Notes under the pieces: model-generated
Database searches by the model: none
What the model was told of the DNA's origin: nothing
Seen by the model: the letters and a program-made list of their open reading frames with translations, nothing else
Program-made: the position numbers and the translations under genes
Source: a virus
Reading direction: 5' to 3' (one strand)
Virus record (IMG/VR): IMGVR_UViG_3300044675_002751
Coordinates: 1-64,000 of that record
Length of the DNA: 64,000 nt
In this document: positions 1 through 8,154 of the stretch, piece after piece
How the letters are laid out: each line of letters starts with the position of its first letter
How positions within the stretch are numbered: the first letter of the stretch is position 1

Positions 1-180
1 AATACTTTTAAAGATAACTCAATCATGTCTAATGATAATAGATTTATTCCTGTAGTAAACACACACAAAACAGAACAAAAATCATCTATGAATTTTGTTG
101 TAAACGGTGTGCAAGTAAATGTTTCTACAGGTGCTAAAAACGTTAATATTACTAAAGATAGTATAGAAATTAACTTTTAA
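1..180 (+). CDS. small hypothetical protein, possibly truncated by the left edge
   Basis: An open frame runs from the window edge to TAA at 178-180. The first ATG, at 25, would give 51 residues, but the eight codons before it are open in frame, so the true start may lie outside the window. The C-terminal half (NFVVNGVQVNVSTGAKNV) alternates hydrophobic and polar residues, as in a small beta-sheet protein. No family is recognised. A strong terminator follows, so this is the last gene of a unit. Confidence 0.6.
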   Translation, partial: NTFKDNSIMSNDNRFIPVVNTHKTEQKSSMNFVVNGVQVNVSTGAKNVNITKDSIEINF

Positions 181-203
181 AGTATATATCATTTTTAACC
201 AAC

Positions 204-233
204 AAAAAGGGGTCTATTTAGATCCCTTTTTTT
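204..233 (+). terminator. intrinsic terminator
   Basis: GGGGTCT (209-215) pairs with AGATCCC (220-226) around an ATTT loop. It is flanked by A5 upstream and T7 downstream. It ends the unit of the first gene. Confidence 0.85.
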
Positions 234-244
234 ATTTTAATATT

Positions 245-412
245 ATGAACTGGATAAAAAAACTTTTTACTTCTGAAACAAAGAAAACTTTGGAGAAAGA
301 AATAGAAATATTGAAAGTAAAACTAGAAGAACGCCAGGAAGCAATCAACAAGACTAATGCTTACTGGAAGAAAAAGATGAATGAAGTTCAAAGAAAATCT
401 GCTTCTAAATAA
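245..412 (+). CDS. 55-aa charged coiled-coil mini-protein
   Basis: ATG at 245 to TAA gives 55 residues beginning MNWIKKLF, an amphipathic hydrophobic/basic start. A heptad-like Lys/Glu-rich helix follows (LEKEIEILKVKLEERQEA) and the tail is basic. It lies just after a terminator. The N-terminus could associate with the membrane surface while the helix oligomerises; this is inferred from composition only. No family recognised. Confidence 0.65.
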   Translation: MNWIKKLFTSETKKTLEKEIEILKVKLEERQEAINKTNAYWKKKMNEVQRKSASK

Positions 413-462
413 TTATAGCTCTATTATACGGAGTATCTCCATTGTATGTATTGAATAACAAC

Positions 463-470
463 TTGTAGAC
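463..470 (+). promoter_or_regulatory. TTGTAGAC motif, candidate promoter element
   Basis: The octamer TTGTAGAC lies 32 bases upstream of the ATG at 502, in a gap of about 90 bases. The same octamer recurs in front of several other units. It is followed by a T/A-rich tract. Confidence 0.5.
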
Positions 471-501
471 CTTATTTTTATAATAATAAGATCCACAACC
501 T

Positions 502-759
502 ATGTTATATCAACTTCCTAATGGGAAGGTAATAGAAATCAGTACTGAGCAGTATTTGGAGATGTCTGATGAAGAACTAGAGTATCTTATTGCATACAAT
601 TACGGAGACGTAATGGAAGATCCATGGTTTGGATCTGTACTGCATAAAAGAGAAAAGGTCACTGTAGAAGTTCCAGAACAAGTAAACGATCTGATTGATA
701 TACCTGAAGAAGAAAAGCTATCACACTTAGATATTGATTACGAACCAGAAGAAGAATAG
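502..759 (+). CDS. 85-aa acidic protein of unknown function
   Basis: Begins MLYQLPNGKVIEISTEQYLEM and is strongly acidic, with an EPEEE C-terminus. The start resembles small phage proteins with a two-strand N-terminal hairpin followed by a helix. It forms a one-gene unit between a TTGTAGAC element and the terminator at 783-809. No family was assigned. Confidence 0.75.
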   Translation: MLYQLPNGKVIEISTEQYLEMSDEELEYLIAYNYGDVMEDPWFGSVLHKREKVTVEVPEQVNDLIDIPEEEKLSHLDIDYEPEEE

Positions 760-782
760 AATTCCTGGTTTATAAACTTATG

Positions 783-809
783 CCCTGGCTACATCAGCCG
801 GGGTTTTTT
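783..809 (+). terminator. intrinsic terminator
   Basis: CCCTGGCT (783-790) pairs with AGCCGGGG (796-803) with one G-T wobble, followed by T6. It closes the gene ending at 759. Confidence 0.85.
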
Positions 810-831
810 ATTTACTCAAAAATCAAAACAC

Positions 832-1308
832 ATGTCAAACAAAGTAAAAGTCACTGCAGATCAACATGGAAACATTATTGGCATTTACCCTAATGCACCA
901 GAGAAAGGCTATGTTCGTGTTGAACAAGAGATTACAGTGATTAACCACAAAGGCTGGTTAAAACATGCAAAACGTTCAGCATTTATTAAAGGTTTAGTAT
1001 CAGATCTTCAAAAGTCTGGGTTTAAAACAGGTTCAGAAATTCCTGGTAAAATCATTATTATGGAGTCATTAAACCCTTTTAATGAAGAAAACCCAGATCG
1101 TGATCTTAAAGTAGCAGGAGATACTGGTATTGTATGCAGACTGGATGATCAACCTATTTACAGACAAGCATTCTTTACACCAGATGTAAACGCTTGTGAT
1201 CAGCTGATAGCTCATAATAACATGGATGAAATTCGTGAAGTTATGCAAGCAACAATGGCACTCAATGCTTTGCGTACAGAAAAGCCAGTAGAAGCAGACC
1301 TGAACTAA
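832..1308 (+). CDS. 158-aa hypothetical phage protein
   Basis: Starts MSNKVKVTADQHGNIIGIY, with a beta-rich N-terminus. The middle contains VSDLQKSGFKTGSEIPGKI and the C-terminus is helical (MDEIREVMQATMALNAL). It is monocistronic: a terminator precedes it and another follows. That isolation and the early-arm position suggest a strongly expressed early product. Function not recognised. Confidence 0.8.
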   Translation: MSNKVKVTADQHGNIIGIYPNAPEKGYVRVEQEITVINHKGWLKHAKRSAFIKGLVSDLQKSGFKTGSEIPGKIIIMESLNPFNEENPDRDLKVAGDTGIVCRLDDQPIYRQAFFTPDVNACDQLIAHNNMDEIREVMQATMALNALRTEKPVEADLN

Positions 1309-1331
1309 ATCTTAATATAGAGTTTAATTAT

Positions 1332-1374
1332 AACCCGGCTTGGTTACTATAAAGTAACTAAGCTGGGTTTTTTT
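1332..1374 (+). terminator. long-stem intrinsic terminator
   Basis: A 17-bp stem (1332-1348 with 1353-1369, two G-T wobbles) has a 4-base loop and is followed by a T run. The T run merges into the next TTGTAGAC element at 1373, so terminator and candidate promoter overlap. Confidence 0.9.
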
Positions 1375-1415
1375 GTAGACTTATTTGGAGAACTCAACTA
1401 AGTTCTCTACTTTTA
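1373..1415 (+). promoter_or_regulatory. candidate promoter with TTGTAGAC and Bacteroidetes-type boxes
   Basis: TTGTAGAC (1373-1380) is followed by TTTG (1384-1387), a 20-base spacer and TACTTTTA (1408-1415). This is close to the Bacteroidetes TTTG / TAnnTTTG arrangement. The next start codon is at 1435. Confidence 0.5.
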
Positions 1416-1434
1416 ACCTTCTAAACTGTAGAAC

Positions 1435-1959
1435 ATGCGTATAAACCCACACAAAACGGTATGTGCTGGCACTAAAGGGATAATTATCTCTTTCAGAGAC
1501 GCCAACAAACATAGGTTTCTAGCCTATGAAAATGTACAAGTTGAAGAGATCCAAACTAAAGGACACGTTAAATACCAATCCTTAGAACAACCTGCATTCA
1601 ACAAACTGCAACAGAAACTTTATGCTGAAGCAGTGTATGGTCTTGGTTATTATTCCCACGAAGCTGTACAGCAGATGTCAAAATCTAAAAAGCTTCGTGT
1701 ACTGGCTAAATATGCCAAGGCTCAAAGAATTCTTAACCGTTGGAAACAAGAAATAGTATATGAAAAGGTAGATAGATTTTTTATGGATCTATTTCCTAAA
1801 TCAAGTATTACTAAAGCCCTTGTAGAGACAAATGGTTATGACAGAGAAATTCGTGAATCTCATACATTTAAAGAACTAGGTCTTTCACCTCAAGATGTAG
1901 CTTCTAAACTTGTTGAAACAAATCTTCTCCCTAAAGATTTTTTTGAATTAGCCGTATGA
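1435..1959 (+). CDS. 174-aa basic hypothetical protein
   Basis: A Lys/Arg-rich protein starting MRINPHKTVCAGTKGIII. It has an alpha-helical middle (SKSKKLRVLAKYAKAQRIL) and an acidic C-terminal helix. The stop overlaps the next start by four bases (ATGA), showing translational coupling with the zinc-finger nuclease gene. The basic character allows nucleic-acid binding, which is not demonstrated. No family recognised. Confidence 0.8.
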   Translation: MRINPHKTVCAGTKGIIISFRDANKHRFLAYENVQVEEIQTKGHVKYQSLEQPAFNKLQQKLYAEAVYGLGYYSHEAVQQMSKSKKLRVLAKYAKAQRILNRWKQEIVYEKVDRFFMDLFPKSSITKALVETNGYDREIRESHTFKELGLSPQDVASKLVETNLLPKDFFELAV

Positions 1960-2351
1960 TACAATCAAAACTTAAACCCTGTGCGGGTTGTAAAGAACTC
2001 AAACATATCTGGAAGTCTCACGGTAAAGAAAAATACTGTAAAGACTGCTGGTATAAACTTGAGCAACCAAAGAAAATCTCTCCTATCTCTAATAAGATGA
2101 GAGTCACTTTGGATGAATACGGCAAAAAAAGAGCTGCTTTCCTAATAGTACATTCTATATGCCAAGCTAAACTGGTAGGATGTACTGGAGAAGCAACAGA
2201 CGTGCATCACAAAGCAGGCCGAGGTGAGAATCATCTCAAGATTTCCACCTGGCTTGCTGTATGCAGGTCCTGCCACAACTGGATTGAAGTTAATCCAACC
2301 GAAGCTAAAGAACTCGGATTTTCTGAAAACAGATTAAAAACCACAGAATGA
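1956..2351 (+). CDS. zinc-binding HNH/NinG-like nuclease candidate
   Basis: The N-terminal 35 residues carry a CxxC...CxxC zinc knuckle (CAGCKEL, then YCKDCWYK). The C-terminal half has the HNH-type signature DVHHKAGR followed by WLAVCRSCHNWIE, giving the His-His pair and the CxxCH zinc ligands expected of a beta-beta-alpha metal nuclease. NinG-like recombination nucleases in phages have this mix of cysteine pairs and HNH fold. The gene overlaps both neighbours by 4 bases. A role in recombination or DNA end processing is inferred. Confidence 0.7.
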   Translation: MIQSKLKPCAGCKELKHIWKSHGKEKYCKDCWYKLEQPKKISPISNKMRVTLDEYGKKRAAFLIVHSICQAKLVGCTGEATDVHHKAGRGENHLKISTWLAVCRSCHNWIEVNPTEAKELGFSENRLKTTE

Positions 2352-2770
2352 AAAAACTCACCCTGCTGTTAATTATTATAGCAGCTGCTTTTACAGGATA
2401 CGCACAAGAAACTACACATCATTATACAGCTTATCGTACTGAACTGTATCGTAAGTATAAGTGGGAACAAGAATATGTTAAGGTTTACGCCAGACACGAG
2501 CAAGATATTCCTATCTCTCTGACAGGAAACACGCTTTTAATTAATGCTGATAAATCATCTGCATTTTTAATATATGGTGATTCTAAACAAATGCTTGACA
2601 ATGATAAACTAGAAATAGTTTCTTATGATGCTTATGAAATTACTGACAATCGTTTCTGTAAAGTAGAATTTGTTCTAATAAAAAGCACAAGTGATCTCAT
2701 TCTAGGTATAACTTATCTTGATCAAAAGACTAAAATAGGTCTTCATTACTTTATTCGTAAAAATAACTAA
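2348..2770 (+). CDS. secreted 140-aa protein with signal peptide
   Basis: The N-terminus MKKLTLLLIIIAAAFTGYAQ is a textbook signal peptide: two lysines, a hydrophobic core, and an AQ cleavage site common in Bacteroidetes. The mature part (about 120 aa) looks beta-rich, with alternating Tyr/Ile/Val, and lacks cysteines. It would reach the periplasm or outer membrane. It sits directly before a small membrane protein, so the pair could modify the host envelope, for example in superinfection exclusion. That role is inferred from location alone. Confidence 0.75.
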   Translation: MKKLTLLLIIIAAAFTGYAQETTHHYTAYRTELYRKYKWEQEYVKVYARHEQDIPISLTGNTLLINADKSSAFLIYGDSKQMLDNDKLEIVSYDAYEITDNRFCKVEFVLIKSTSDLILGITYLDQKTKIGLHYFIRKNN

Positions 2771-2771
2771 T

Positions 2772-2972
2772 ATGATAGCAGTCTATCTAATCATAGGACT
2801 TCTTTATTGGTGTCTTAACTCTTTTGTACGTAAACTAGAAACAGATGGTGACTGGTTACTACCACTTGTGTGGTTTTTAGCCTGGCCATTAGCAGCTATA
2901 GGTTGGTTTCTTATTTTGATTGACAGAGTGTTTAACTACATTCTTACAAAAGCTTCAAAAAATCAGTTATGA
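2772..2972 (+). CDS. 66-aa two-helix membrane protein
   Basis: Two hydrophobic stretches (IAVYLIIGLLYWCL and LLPLVWFLAWPLAAIGWFLI) are separated by a short charged loop, with a Lys-rich tail. It follows the secreted protein with one base between them and overlaps the next gene by four bases. It is probably an inner-membrane protein. Family unknown. Confidence 0.75.
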   Translation: MIAVYLIIGLLYWCLNSFVRKLETDGDWLLPLVWFLAWPLAAIGWFLILIDRVFNYILTKASKNQL

Positions 2973-3397
2973 GTCATCCATATCACCACGCTATATCCTC
3001 TGTAAAAACATACGGAGGCAAATGGGAAGACTATATAGAAATCCACAACTGGTTCGATGAGACAAAAGCTCATTATCCAGACATGAGACACCGGGCACTC
3101 CGACACCACGCAGAAGGTATCTTCTGGTGTGAGCAAATCTTTGGTATTGTAATCACTAATTCTGACGGTAAAAATATACCAGTCAGGTTTATTGGTGAAC
3201 AGCATATCAAAGAAGATATCGGGTTTATCCCGACTATTAAACAATACCTGGATAATATGTCCACCGAAGGTTGGATGTATAAACCAGGAGAAGGTAGAAA
3301 ACTGCTACAAGAAATAGCAGAAAACAAATTGGATTACGTAACAGAAAAAACTAAACAAGATGGCACAGAAGTTACACACAGAATTAAGCTTGATTGA
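2969..3397 (+). CDS. 142-aa protein of unknown function
   Basis: Starts MSHPYHHAISSVKTYGGKW. The middle is rich in His, Trp and charged residues: HNWFDETKAHYPDMRHRALR, then GIFWCEQIFGIVI. This resembles a family of about 140 aa common in phage genomes whose function is not known to me. It overlaps the next gene by 38 bases and the preceding one by four, all plus strand. Confidence 0.75.
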   Translation: MSHPYHHAISSVKTYGGKWEDYIEIHNWFDETKAHYPDMRHRALRHHAEGIFWCEQIFGIVITNSDGKNIPVRFIGEQHIKEDIGFIPTIKQYLDNMSTEGWMYKPGEGRKLLQEIAENKLDYVTEKTKQDGTEVTHRIKLD

Positions 3398-4067
3398 ATG
3401 GTGTGACCAGCAGGTCAAAGAAGGTAAAGAATTATCCATGGGTTGGGAAGGTGGAGGTGACTCCGGCTGGTGTTATTTTCAAATAGATGGTAAACAGATT
3501 CCAGAAAGCAAAGAAAATGAGCATATACAAGTATTACTTAATGCTATGTATGACCAGCTAGATTATGGATCATGGGCTGGTGAGTTCAGTGCAAGTGGTA
3601 CAGCAGTTTATAATCCCACTGAAAAAGCCTTTGTTGGTACAGACTACTACTCAGAAGATGACACGGAATCATATCCGTGCAATATTCAAGTAAGAGTTCC
3701 TAAAAAACTCTGGTTTGACCGCATGGAGATAGCTATGGAAGGTGATGACAGTAATGGTTCAAATGCTGCATTCACCATGCGTAACGGTTTTCTTACAGAA
3801 GAACACAATGAGTTTATAACAAACTTTTTACAAGAATTTGACAAGAAAGTAGAAGAAGTAGTAGATCAATTCTGTAAGGAACCAGAAGGAGGTGAATATA
3901 GATCTATCTGGCAAAACTGGGATCTTCAAAGAAGTGAGTTTAAAGAAGAGGGTGATCACTTAGTATATGAAATTGATATGCTAGACATTGGCATCTGCAA
4001 TACAGATGAGAAGGATATCTATTTACAACTAGAACATGTAAACACAGAAAGCTATGATGAAGAATAA
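3360..4067 (+). CDS. 235-aa acidic hypothetical protein
   Basis: Strongly acidic. The N-terminal part (LSLIEWCDQQVKEGKELSM) is helical and is followed by a Gly/Trp-rich segment. The start overlaps the previous gene by 38 bases; an internal start could shorten this, but the N-terminal residues look genuine. The C-terminus overlaps the next gene by 14 bases. No catalytic motif recognised. Confidence 0.75.
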   Translation: MAQKLHTELSLIEWCDQQVKEGKELSMGWEGGGDSGWCYFQIDGKQIPESKENEHIQVLLNAMYDQLDYGSWAGEFSASGTAVYNPTEKAFVGTDYYSEDDTESYPCNIQVRVPKKLWFDRMEIAMEGDDSNGSNAAFTMRNGFLTEEHNEFITNFLQEFDKKVEEVVDQFCKEPEGGEYRSIWQNWDLQRSEFKEEGDHLVYEIDMLDIGICNTDEKDIYLQLEHVNTESYDEE

Positions 4068-4800
4068 GTTTGAAGAATATGAGTATACTATCAATAACCG
4101 TCCAGGGTTTGGTCTAACAGATGCCTTGAGACTGTGGAAGACCAAGTACTCAGATATAAGAGACTTTGACAAAGAAGTAATAACACACGAAGGAATGTAT
4201 CCCTTCCGTGACTTTGTACATGAAATGTGGGAAAACATTGAACCAGTGACCGTACAAGAAGCTCTGGCTGTACAAAATACAGAAGAAAGACGTACATACT
4301 TTGACTGCATTGGTGTAGAGAAACTCTTTAAAGAATTACAGCCTACCCTGAGAGACAAGCAGGTCATCAAGAAAAAACGTACCCGCTGGGATGATAACAA
4401 CGACCAGTACCAGTATGAATTTGAAGACGTGTATGAACTATATGAACTGGATGGTACCAAACTTTATGAAACAGACCGCTGGGGAAGAGCTCCTCAACCT
4501 GTATTTGCAGTAAGATGTTGGTGTACAACGACTAACCGTGAGTACTGGATCTATGTCAATGAAGAAGCAGCTACAGGACGCAGACAATTTTTCTGGCCAG
4601 ATCAGAATAAACCTATGGTATATGATGCTATCCGTGCCATTGCTTGGACTATACGCCTAGATGTATCTCATCCCGAACGTATTTACCGCCAAGGTGATAT
4701 CATAGTAGCTAAGATTAGCCGTGCAGAAACAGAAAGTTCTGTACAGCCATATCATCTGTCTAAAGAACAGTATCTCAACCTTATGTATTCAGAAACCTAA
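4054..4800 (+). CDS. 248-aa hypothetical protein
   Basis: Starts MMKNKFEEYEY; either ATG could be used. It contains aromatic- and Arg-rich stretches such as PVFAVRCWCTTTNREYWIYV and ends in a helical tail. The RCWCTTTNREYW segment recalls beta-strand-rich domains of phage proteins, but no family is assigned. It sits in the tightly overlapping early block. Confidence 0.75.
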   Translation: MMKNKFEEYEYTINNRPGFGLTDALRLWKTKYSDIRDFDKEVITHEGMYPFRDFVHEMWENIEPVTVQEALAVQNTEERRTYFDCIGVEKLFKELQPTLRDKQVIKKKRTRWDDNNDQYQYEFEDVYELYELDGTKLYETDRWGRAPQPVFAVRCWCTTTNREYWIYVNEEAATGRRQFFWPDQNKPMVYDAIRAIAWTIRLDVSHPERIYRQGDIIVAKISRAETESSVQPYHLSKEQYLNLMYSET

Positions 4801-4805
4801 TAATT

Positions 4806-5273
4806 ATGAGCATAGAATTAATAGGTCATGTAGGAGTTGATTCAGGTCAACTCCTACTATGTGACCCATGTTATATAGACAGTCAATGGGAAATAGAAGA
4901 ATTTAATATCACTAGAACATACAAAAATAAGATAACTGGAGAAACCCTTACTTGGATGAAAGACTTTTCTAACTATCAAGAAGTATTACCAAAGTATGGT
5001 AAGTGTATGAATGAACTTAATTATAGCGGAGAATGGGAAGAAATTGAAGATGAAATAAAAACAGTTCATGAGTTCAGTTATAATGCTTGTGCAAAAGCTA
5101 CATTATCAGAAGATGGTTTTGGTGAACTAAATTTTAAACATGGTCACCCTGGTGTAGGTGTAGCTTTTAGAACAGCATTTGGTGATGGTATGTACCCTGT
5201 ATATGCAAATTATATGCCTGACGGTACATTAAAAAGTGTAGAAGTAATATTTCAAGAAGAAGATGATGAATAA
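4806..5273 (+). CDS. 155-aa phage protein with VDSGQLLLCDPCYI motif
   Basis: The N-terminal motif VGVDSGQLLLCDPCYI and the C-terminal GVGVAFRTAFGDGMYPVYA belong to a widespread phage family of 130-160 aa (GxVxVDSGxLxxxDPCYI). I know no established biochemical role for it. The Cys-Asp-Pro-Cys pair could bind metal. It is acidic at the C-terminus. Confidence 0.75.
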   Translation: MSIELIGHVGVDSGQLLLCDPCYIDSQWEIEEFNITRTYKNKITGETLTWMKDFSNYQEVLPKYGKCMNELNYSGEWEEIEDEIKTVHEFSYNACAKATLSEDGFGELNFKHGHPGVGVAFRTAFGDGMYPVYANYMPDGTLKSVEVIFQEEDDE

Positions 5274-5277
5274 TCAC

Positions 5278-5373
5278 ATGGAAAAACAACTATTTGTTAT
5301 AGACGGATATCGTATCTGGGCTACTACATATGAGGAAGCTTATGAAAGCTATCTAAAAATTCTAACCTTTTAA
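5278..5373 (+). CDS. 31-aa micro-protein
   Basis: ATG at 5278 to TAA encodes MEKQLFVIDGYRIWATTYEE plus eleven residues. It reads like a beta-hairpin followed by a helix and fits the four-base gap after the preceding gene and ten-base gap before the next. The packing supports a real gene; function unknown. Confidence 0.5.
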   Translation: MEKQLFVIDGYRIWATTYEEAYESYLKILTF

Positions 5374-5382
5374 TTAATAAAT

Positions 5383-5631
5383 ATGGAAAAGAAAGCTAAA
5401 CGTATCGTCCTTGGAGAAGGAGAAATTGTAGGTCACAAACACATTCTTGAAAGTGATGAAAACATTATGTACGAAGAAGGTACAGAATCTATCACTTTCA
5501 TGCTAAATTCTATGGGTATCCTAACTCATGATGAGCATGACCGTATGGTATTTGAACCTGGTACATACCGGTCTTATAACCAAGTAGAGTTTAACCCTTT
5601 TGATCAATCTGTTCAAAGAGTATTTGACTAA
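5383..5631 (+). CDS. 82-aa hypothetical protein with GHxH motif
   Basis: MEKKAKRIVLGEGEIVGHKH is followed by a beta-rich acidic body (YEEGTESITFMLNSMGIL) and ends EFNPFDQSVQRVFD. The LGEGEIVGHKHIL start and the HDEHD cluster could bind metal, and small cupin-like phage proteins have similar arrangements. That is a weak inference. It is followed after two bases by the helicase gene. Confidence 0.7.
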   Translation: MEKKAKRIVLGEGEIVGHKHILESDENIMYEEGTESITFMLNSMGILTHDEHDRMVFEPGTYRSYNQVEFNPFDQSVQRVFD

Positions 5632-5633
5632 TC

Positions 5634-6758
5634 ATGAGTAAAAGAGACCAGATTCAGCAAGAAGCTCTGGACGTTGCAATTAAACACAAACGCTGTGGAC
5701 TTGGGATTTCTATGGGTGTCGGTAAGACACTCATAGGTCTCAAGTACATAACATATTGTCAGAAAGTAAACACTGGTAAGCTCAAGGTATTAGTAGTAGC
5801 ACCTAAGCTTAGCATATTTGACTCCTGGCGTTCAGATGCAGAAAAGTTCGGGATATCCCTGGACAATATAGACTTTACTACCTATCTGTCTCTAAATAAA
5901 TACAATCCTTATAACTACAATTTGGTAGTATTAGACGAGTGTCATTCACTACTATACAATCATCACACTTTTCTAACTGTCTACACAGGACGGATACTTG
6001 GATTAACAGGTACTCCACCTAGGTATGGCAAATCAGAAAAAGGTGAGATGGTGCAGATGTATTGTCCTATTATGTATAAATACATAACAGATGATGCAGT
6101 AGAAGATGCTATTCTTAATGACTACAGAATTATAGTGCATAAGATGTCGTTAAATGCAAATAATAACCTCCCTGTTACAACAAAGAACGGTAAGTTCTAT
6201 ACATCAGAACAGAAAAGTTATGATTACTGGACTAAACGTATTTTAGAAGCAAGGAGTAAAAAAGAAGAACAGATTGGTTCTGTAATGAGAATGAGAGCCA
6301 TGATGGATTTTCCTACAAAAGAAAACTATACTAAAAAACTTCTATCTGAAATAGAAGAAAAATGTATTGTTTTCTGTAATACACAAGACCAAGCAGACAG
6401 AATTTGTACTCACTCCTATCATTCTAAAAATGACCAGAGTGAAGAAAATCTGCAGCAGTTCAAAAATGGAACTATTTCAGAACTATCCTGTGTAATGCAA
6501 CTTAATGAGGGTATAAATATTCCAAATCTTAGAGCAGGTATTATTATGCATTCATTTGGTAACGAGAGAAAATCTAGCCAACGCATTGGTAGACTTCTTA
6601 GATTAAACCCAGAAGAAACAGCTGTAGTACACATACTATGTTATAAAAACAGTGTAGATGAACGCTGGGTAAATGAAGCATTAAAAGACTTAGATCCAAG
6701 TAAGATTAAGCATTATGATGTAAATATTCAATCCCATGACATATCACTTCACAGGTAA
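5634..6758 (+). CDS. superfamily II DNA helicase (DEAD/SNF2-like)
   Basis: 374 residues with two RecA-like lobes. Motif I is SMGVGKT (residues 26-32), preceded by a Q-motif-like IQQEALDVA. Motif II is LDECHSL (a DExH box) and motif III is LTGTPP. In lobe 2 there is motif IV CIVFCNTQ, motif V LNEGINIPNLRAG, and motif VI QRIGRLLR. This compact SNF2/UvsW-like arrangement is typical of phage recombination or branch-migration helicases. All catalytic motifs are intact. It overlaps the NinB-like gene by 23 bases, suggesting a shared recombination role. Confidence 0.9.
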   Translation: MSKRDQIQQEALDVAIKHKRCGLGISMGVGKTLIGLKYITYCQKVNTGKLKVLVVAPKLSIFDSWRSDAEKFGISLDNIDFTTYLSLNKYNPYNYNLVVLDECHSLLYNHHTFLTVYTGRILGLTGTPPRYGKSEKGEMVQMYCPIMYKYITDDAVEDAILNDYRIIVHKMSLNANNNLPVTTKNGKFYTSEQKSYDYWTKRILEARSKKEEQIGSVMRMRAMMDFPTKENYTKKLLSEIEEKCIVFCNTQDQADRICTHSYHSKNDQSEENLQQFKNGTISELSCVMQLNEGINIPNLRAGIIMHSFGNERKSSQRIGRLLRLNPEETAVVHILCYKNSVDERWVNEALKDLDPSKIKHYDVNIQSHDISLHR

Positions 6759-7131
6759 GTATGTAAAAAGACAAGGTGTGTTAAAACCGGTATCTACTGG
6801 TATATCTAAACAAGAAGAGTTATTTGTATCACATATACCAGAAGGTACTATAGTAGAATGTTTCTATGAAGTACAACATGATGATGGTACACTCCCGCAG
6901 CTGGCCAAACTACACGTAATTATACGTCAGTTGGCCAGCCATATCGGGGAAACTGTAGAAAATATGAAGATTCTTGTAAAAGACAGAGCAGGTTTATGTA
7001 TATCCAGAGAAGTAGCAGGTAAAGAATACTTTCTTGCTAAAAGCTTTGGAGAATGCTCTAAAGAAGAACTGTCTTTAGCAATACAAGCTGCTATAGAAAT
7101 AGGTGAAAACGTTAATTTTCTTGTTGGCTAG
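6736..7131 (+). CDS. NinB-like phage recombination protein candidate
   Basis: The 131-aa protein has the organisation of NinB/Orf-like phage proteins: a basic N-terminus, then VIIRQLASHIGETVENMKIL, then a KSFGECSKEELSLAIQ motif. NinB-type proteins bind single-stranded DNA and assist recombinase loading. It is coupled by a 23-base overlap to an SF2 helicase, as expected for a recombination module. The family match is from pattern only. Its end overlaps a convergent minus-strand gene by 20 bases. Confidence 0.6.
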   Translation: MTYHFTGKYVKRQGVLKPVSTGISKQEELFVSHIPEGTIVECFYEVQHDDGTLPQLAKLHVIIRQLASHIGETVENMKILVKDRAGLCISREVAGKEYFLAKSFGECSKEELSLAIQAAIEIGENVNFLVG

Positions 7132-7399
7132 GAGGTTCTTCAAGCTCCTCTTCTACAGCAAGACCTTTTTCTTGTGCAATCTGTTCCATTCTACGAATTA
7201 TCAGAGACAAGAAAGCTACGTGTTCGTACCAGTCTTCATCCCATTCTCTTTTAGAAATCTTTTCTTGAGCTAGCTGCATTTCTTCTTGAGTTTTATCGGA
7301 AAGAATATACAGCAAAAGCTTCTGAAAGTTTATTAACGTGTTACCTCCTACTTCTAAAGGAAAAGTAGCTTCTCTTTTAATTCCTATGTACTTAGCCAT
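7112..7399 (-). CDS. 95-aa solitary minus-strand hypothetical protein
   Basis: Starts MAKYIGIKREATFPLEVGGN. The body is helical and charged (FQKLLLYILSDKTQEEMQLA) with an acidic, Pro-rich end (EEELEEPPSQQEN). It is the only minus-strand gene in an otherwise plus-strand 11.5-kb block. It is convergent with the NinB-like gene (20-base overlap) and divergent from uracil-DNA glycosylase (38-base gap). A CAAATTTA at 7420-7427 reads as TAAATTTG on the minus strand, a fit to the Bacteroidetes -7 box. Its coding frame looks convincing; function unknown. Confidence 0.75.
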   Translation of the reverse strand: MAKYIGIKREATFPLEVGGNTLINFQKLLLYILSDKTQEEMQLAQEKISKREWDEDWYEHVAFLSLIIRRMEQIAQEKGLAVEEELEEPPSQQEN

Positions 7400-7437
7400 A
7401 AAATATTATTTACTATCTGCAAATTTAGAGAACTTTT

Positions 7438-8154
7438 ATGACACAAACTGTAGACCTTGAAGAAATTAAAGCAAAACTTATAGAACGGCTTAAGCCTTCT
7501 GGATGGGCAAACAAACTAAAAAGCTTTGTGTACAGTTCAGACTTTGATAAAATTCTGCAAACGCTTTATGATGAGCGGGAAGCTGGTAAAAGATTTACTC
7601 CTCCGCTCAAACAAGTGTTTAGAGCATTTGAAGAATGCCCTGTAACTGATCTCAAAGTTGTAATGATTGGTCAAGATCCTTATCCCTATCTGGGTGTAGC
7701 AGACGGGATTGCATTTTCTTGTGGTAACACTGGTAAAGTACAACCCAGTCTTGAGCAAATTTTTGGTGCTGTCAGCAGAACAGTATATCCTGGAGAAATA
7801 GTTCATCAGGACCCAGATCTAACCCGATGGTCTAATCAAGGTGTATTGATGTTAAACAAAGCTCTTACATGCCAAGTAGACAAAGTAGGGTCACATTATG
7901 ATATATGGCATGACTTCATTATGTATGTCATTGATATGCTGAGTCTGACAAATTCAGGATTGATATTCTGTTTATTGGGACAAAAAGCCCAAGAACTAGA
8001 GAGTTCTATATCACAGAGTCATTATATACTAAAAGCGTCTCATCCCGCATCAGCATCCTATTCTAAAACAGATTGGGATTGTAATAACCTGTTTAATGAG
8101 GCCAACAGGATAATCCAACAAAATAACGGGCCTCAGTTTCAAATTAATTGGTAA
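7438..8154 (+). CDS. ung: uracil-DNA glycosylase (UNG family 1)
   Basis: 238 aa, normal for the family. The water-activating loop is IGQDPYP (residues 77-83) with catalytic Asp80; the last residue is Pro instead of the usual His. The uracil pocket is GVADGIAFS and the distal loop is KASHPASASY in place of HPSPLS. FCLLGQKAQ matches the conserved LLWG segment with Gln-Lys in place of Trp-Gly. It removes uracil from DNA, protecting a genome that relies on ThyX and dCTP deaminase. It follows a short divergent gap. Confidence 0.9.
   Translation: MTQTVDLEEIKAKLIERLKPSGWANKLKSFVYSSDFDKILQTLYDEREAGKRFTPPLKQVFRAFEECPVTDLKVVMIGQDPYPYLGVADGIAFSCGNTGKVQPSLEQIFGAVSRTVYPGEIVHQDPDLTRWSNQGVLMLNKALTCQVDKVGSHYDIWHDFIMYVIDMLSLTNSGLIFCLLGQKAQELESSISQSHYILKASHPASASYSKTDWDCNNLFNEANRIIQQNNGPQFQINW

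Noticed and set aside
413-501. Possible tRNA or small RNA in the gap
   Set aside because: No cloverleaf or strong hairpin was found; it holds the TTGTAGAC element only. No tRNA gene was recognised elsewhere, though a covariance-model search was not possible.
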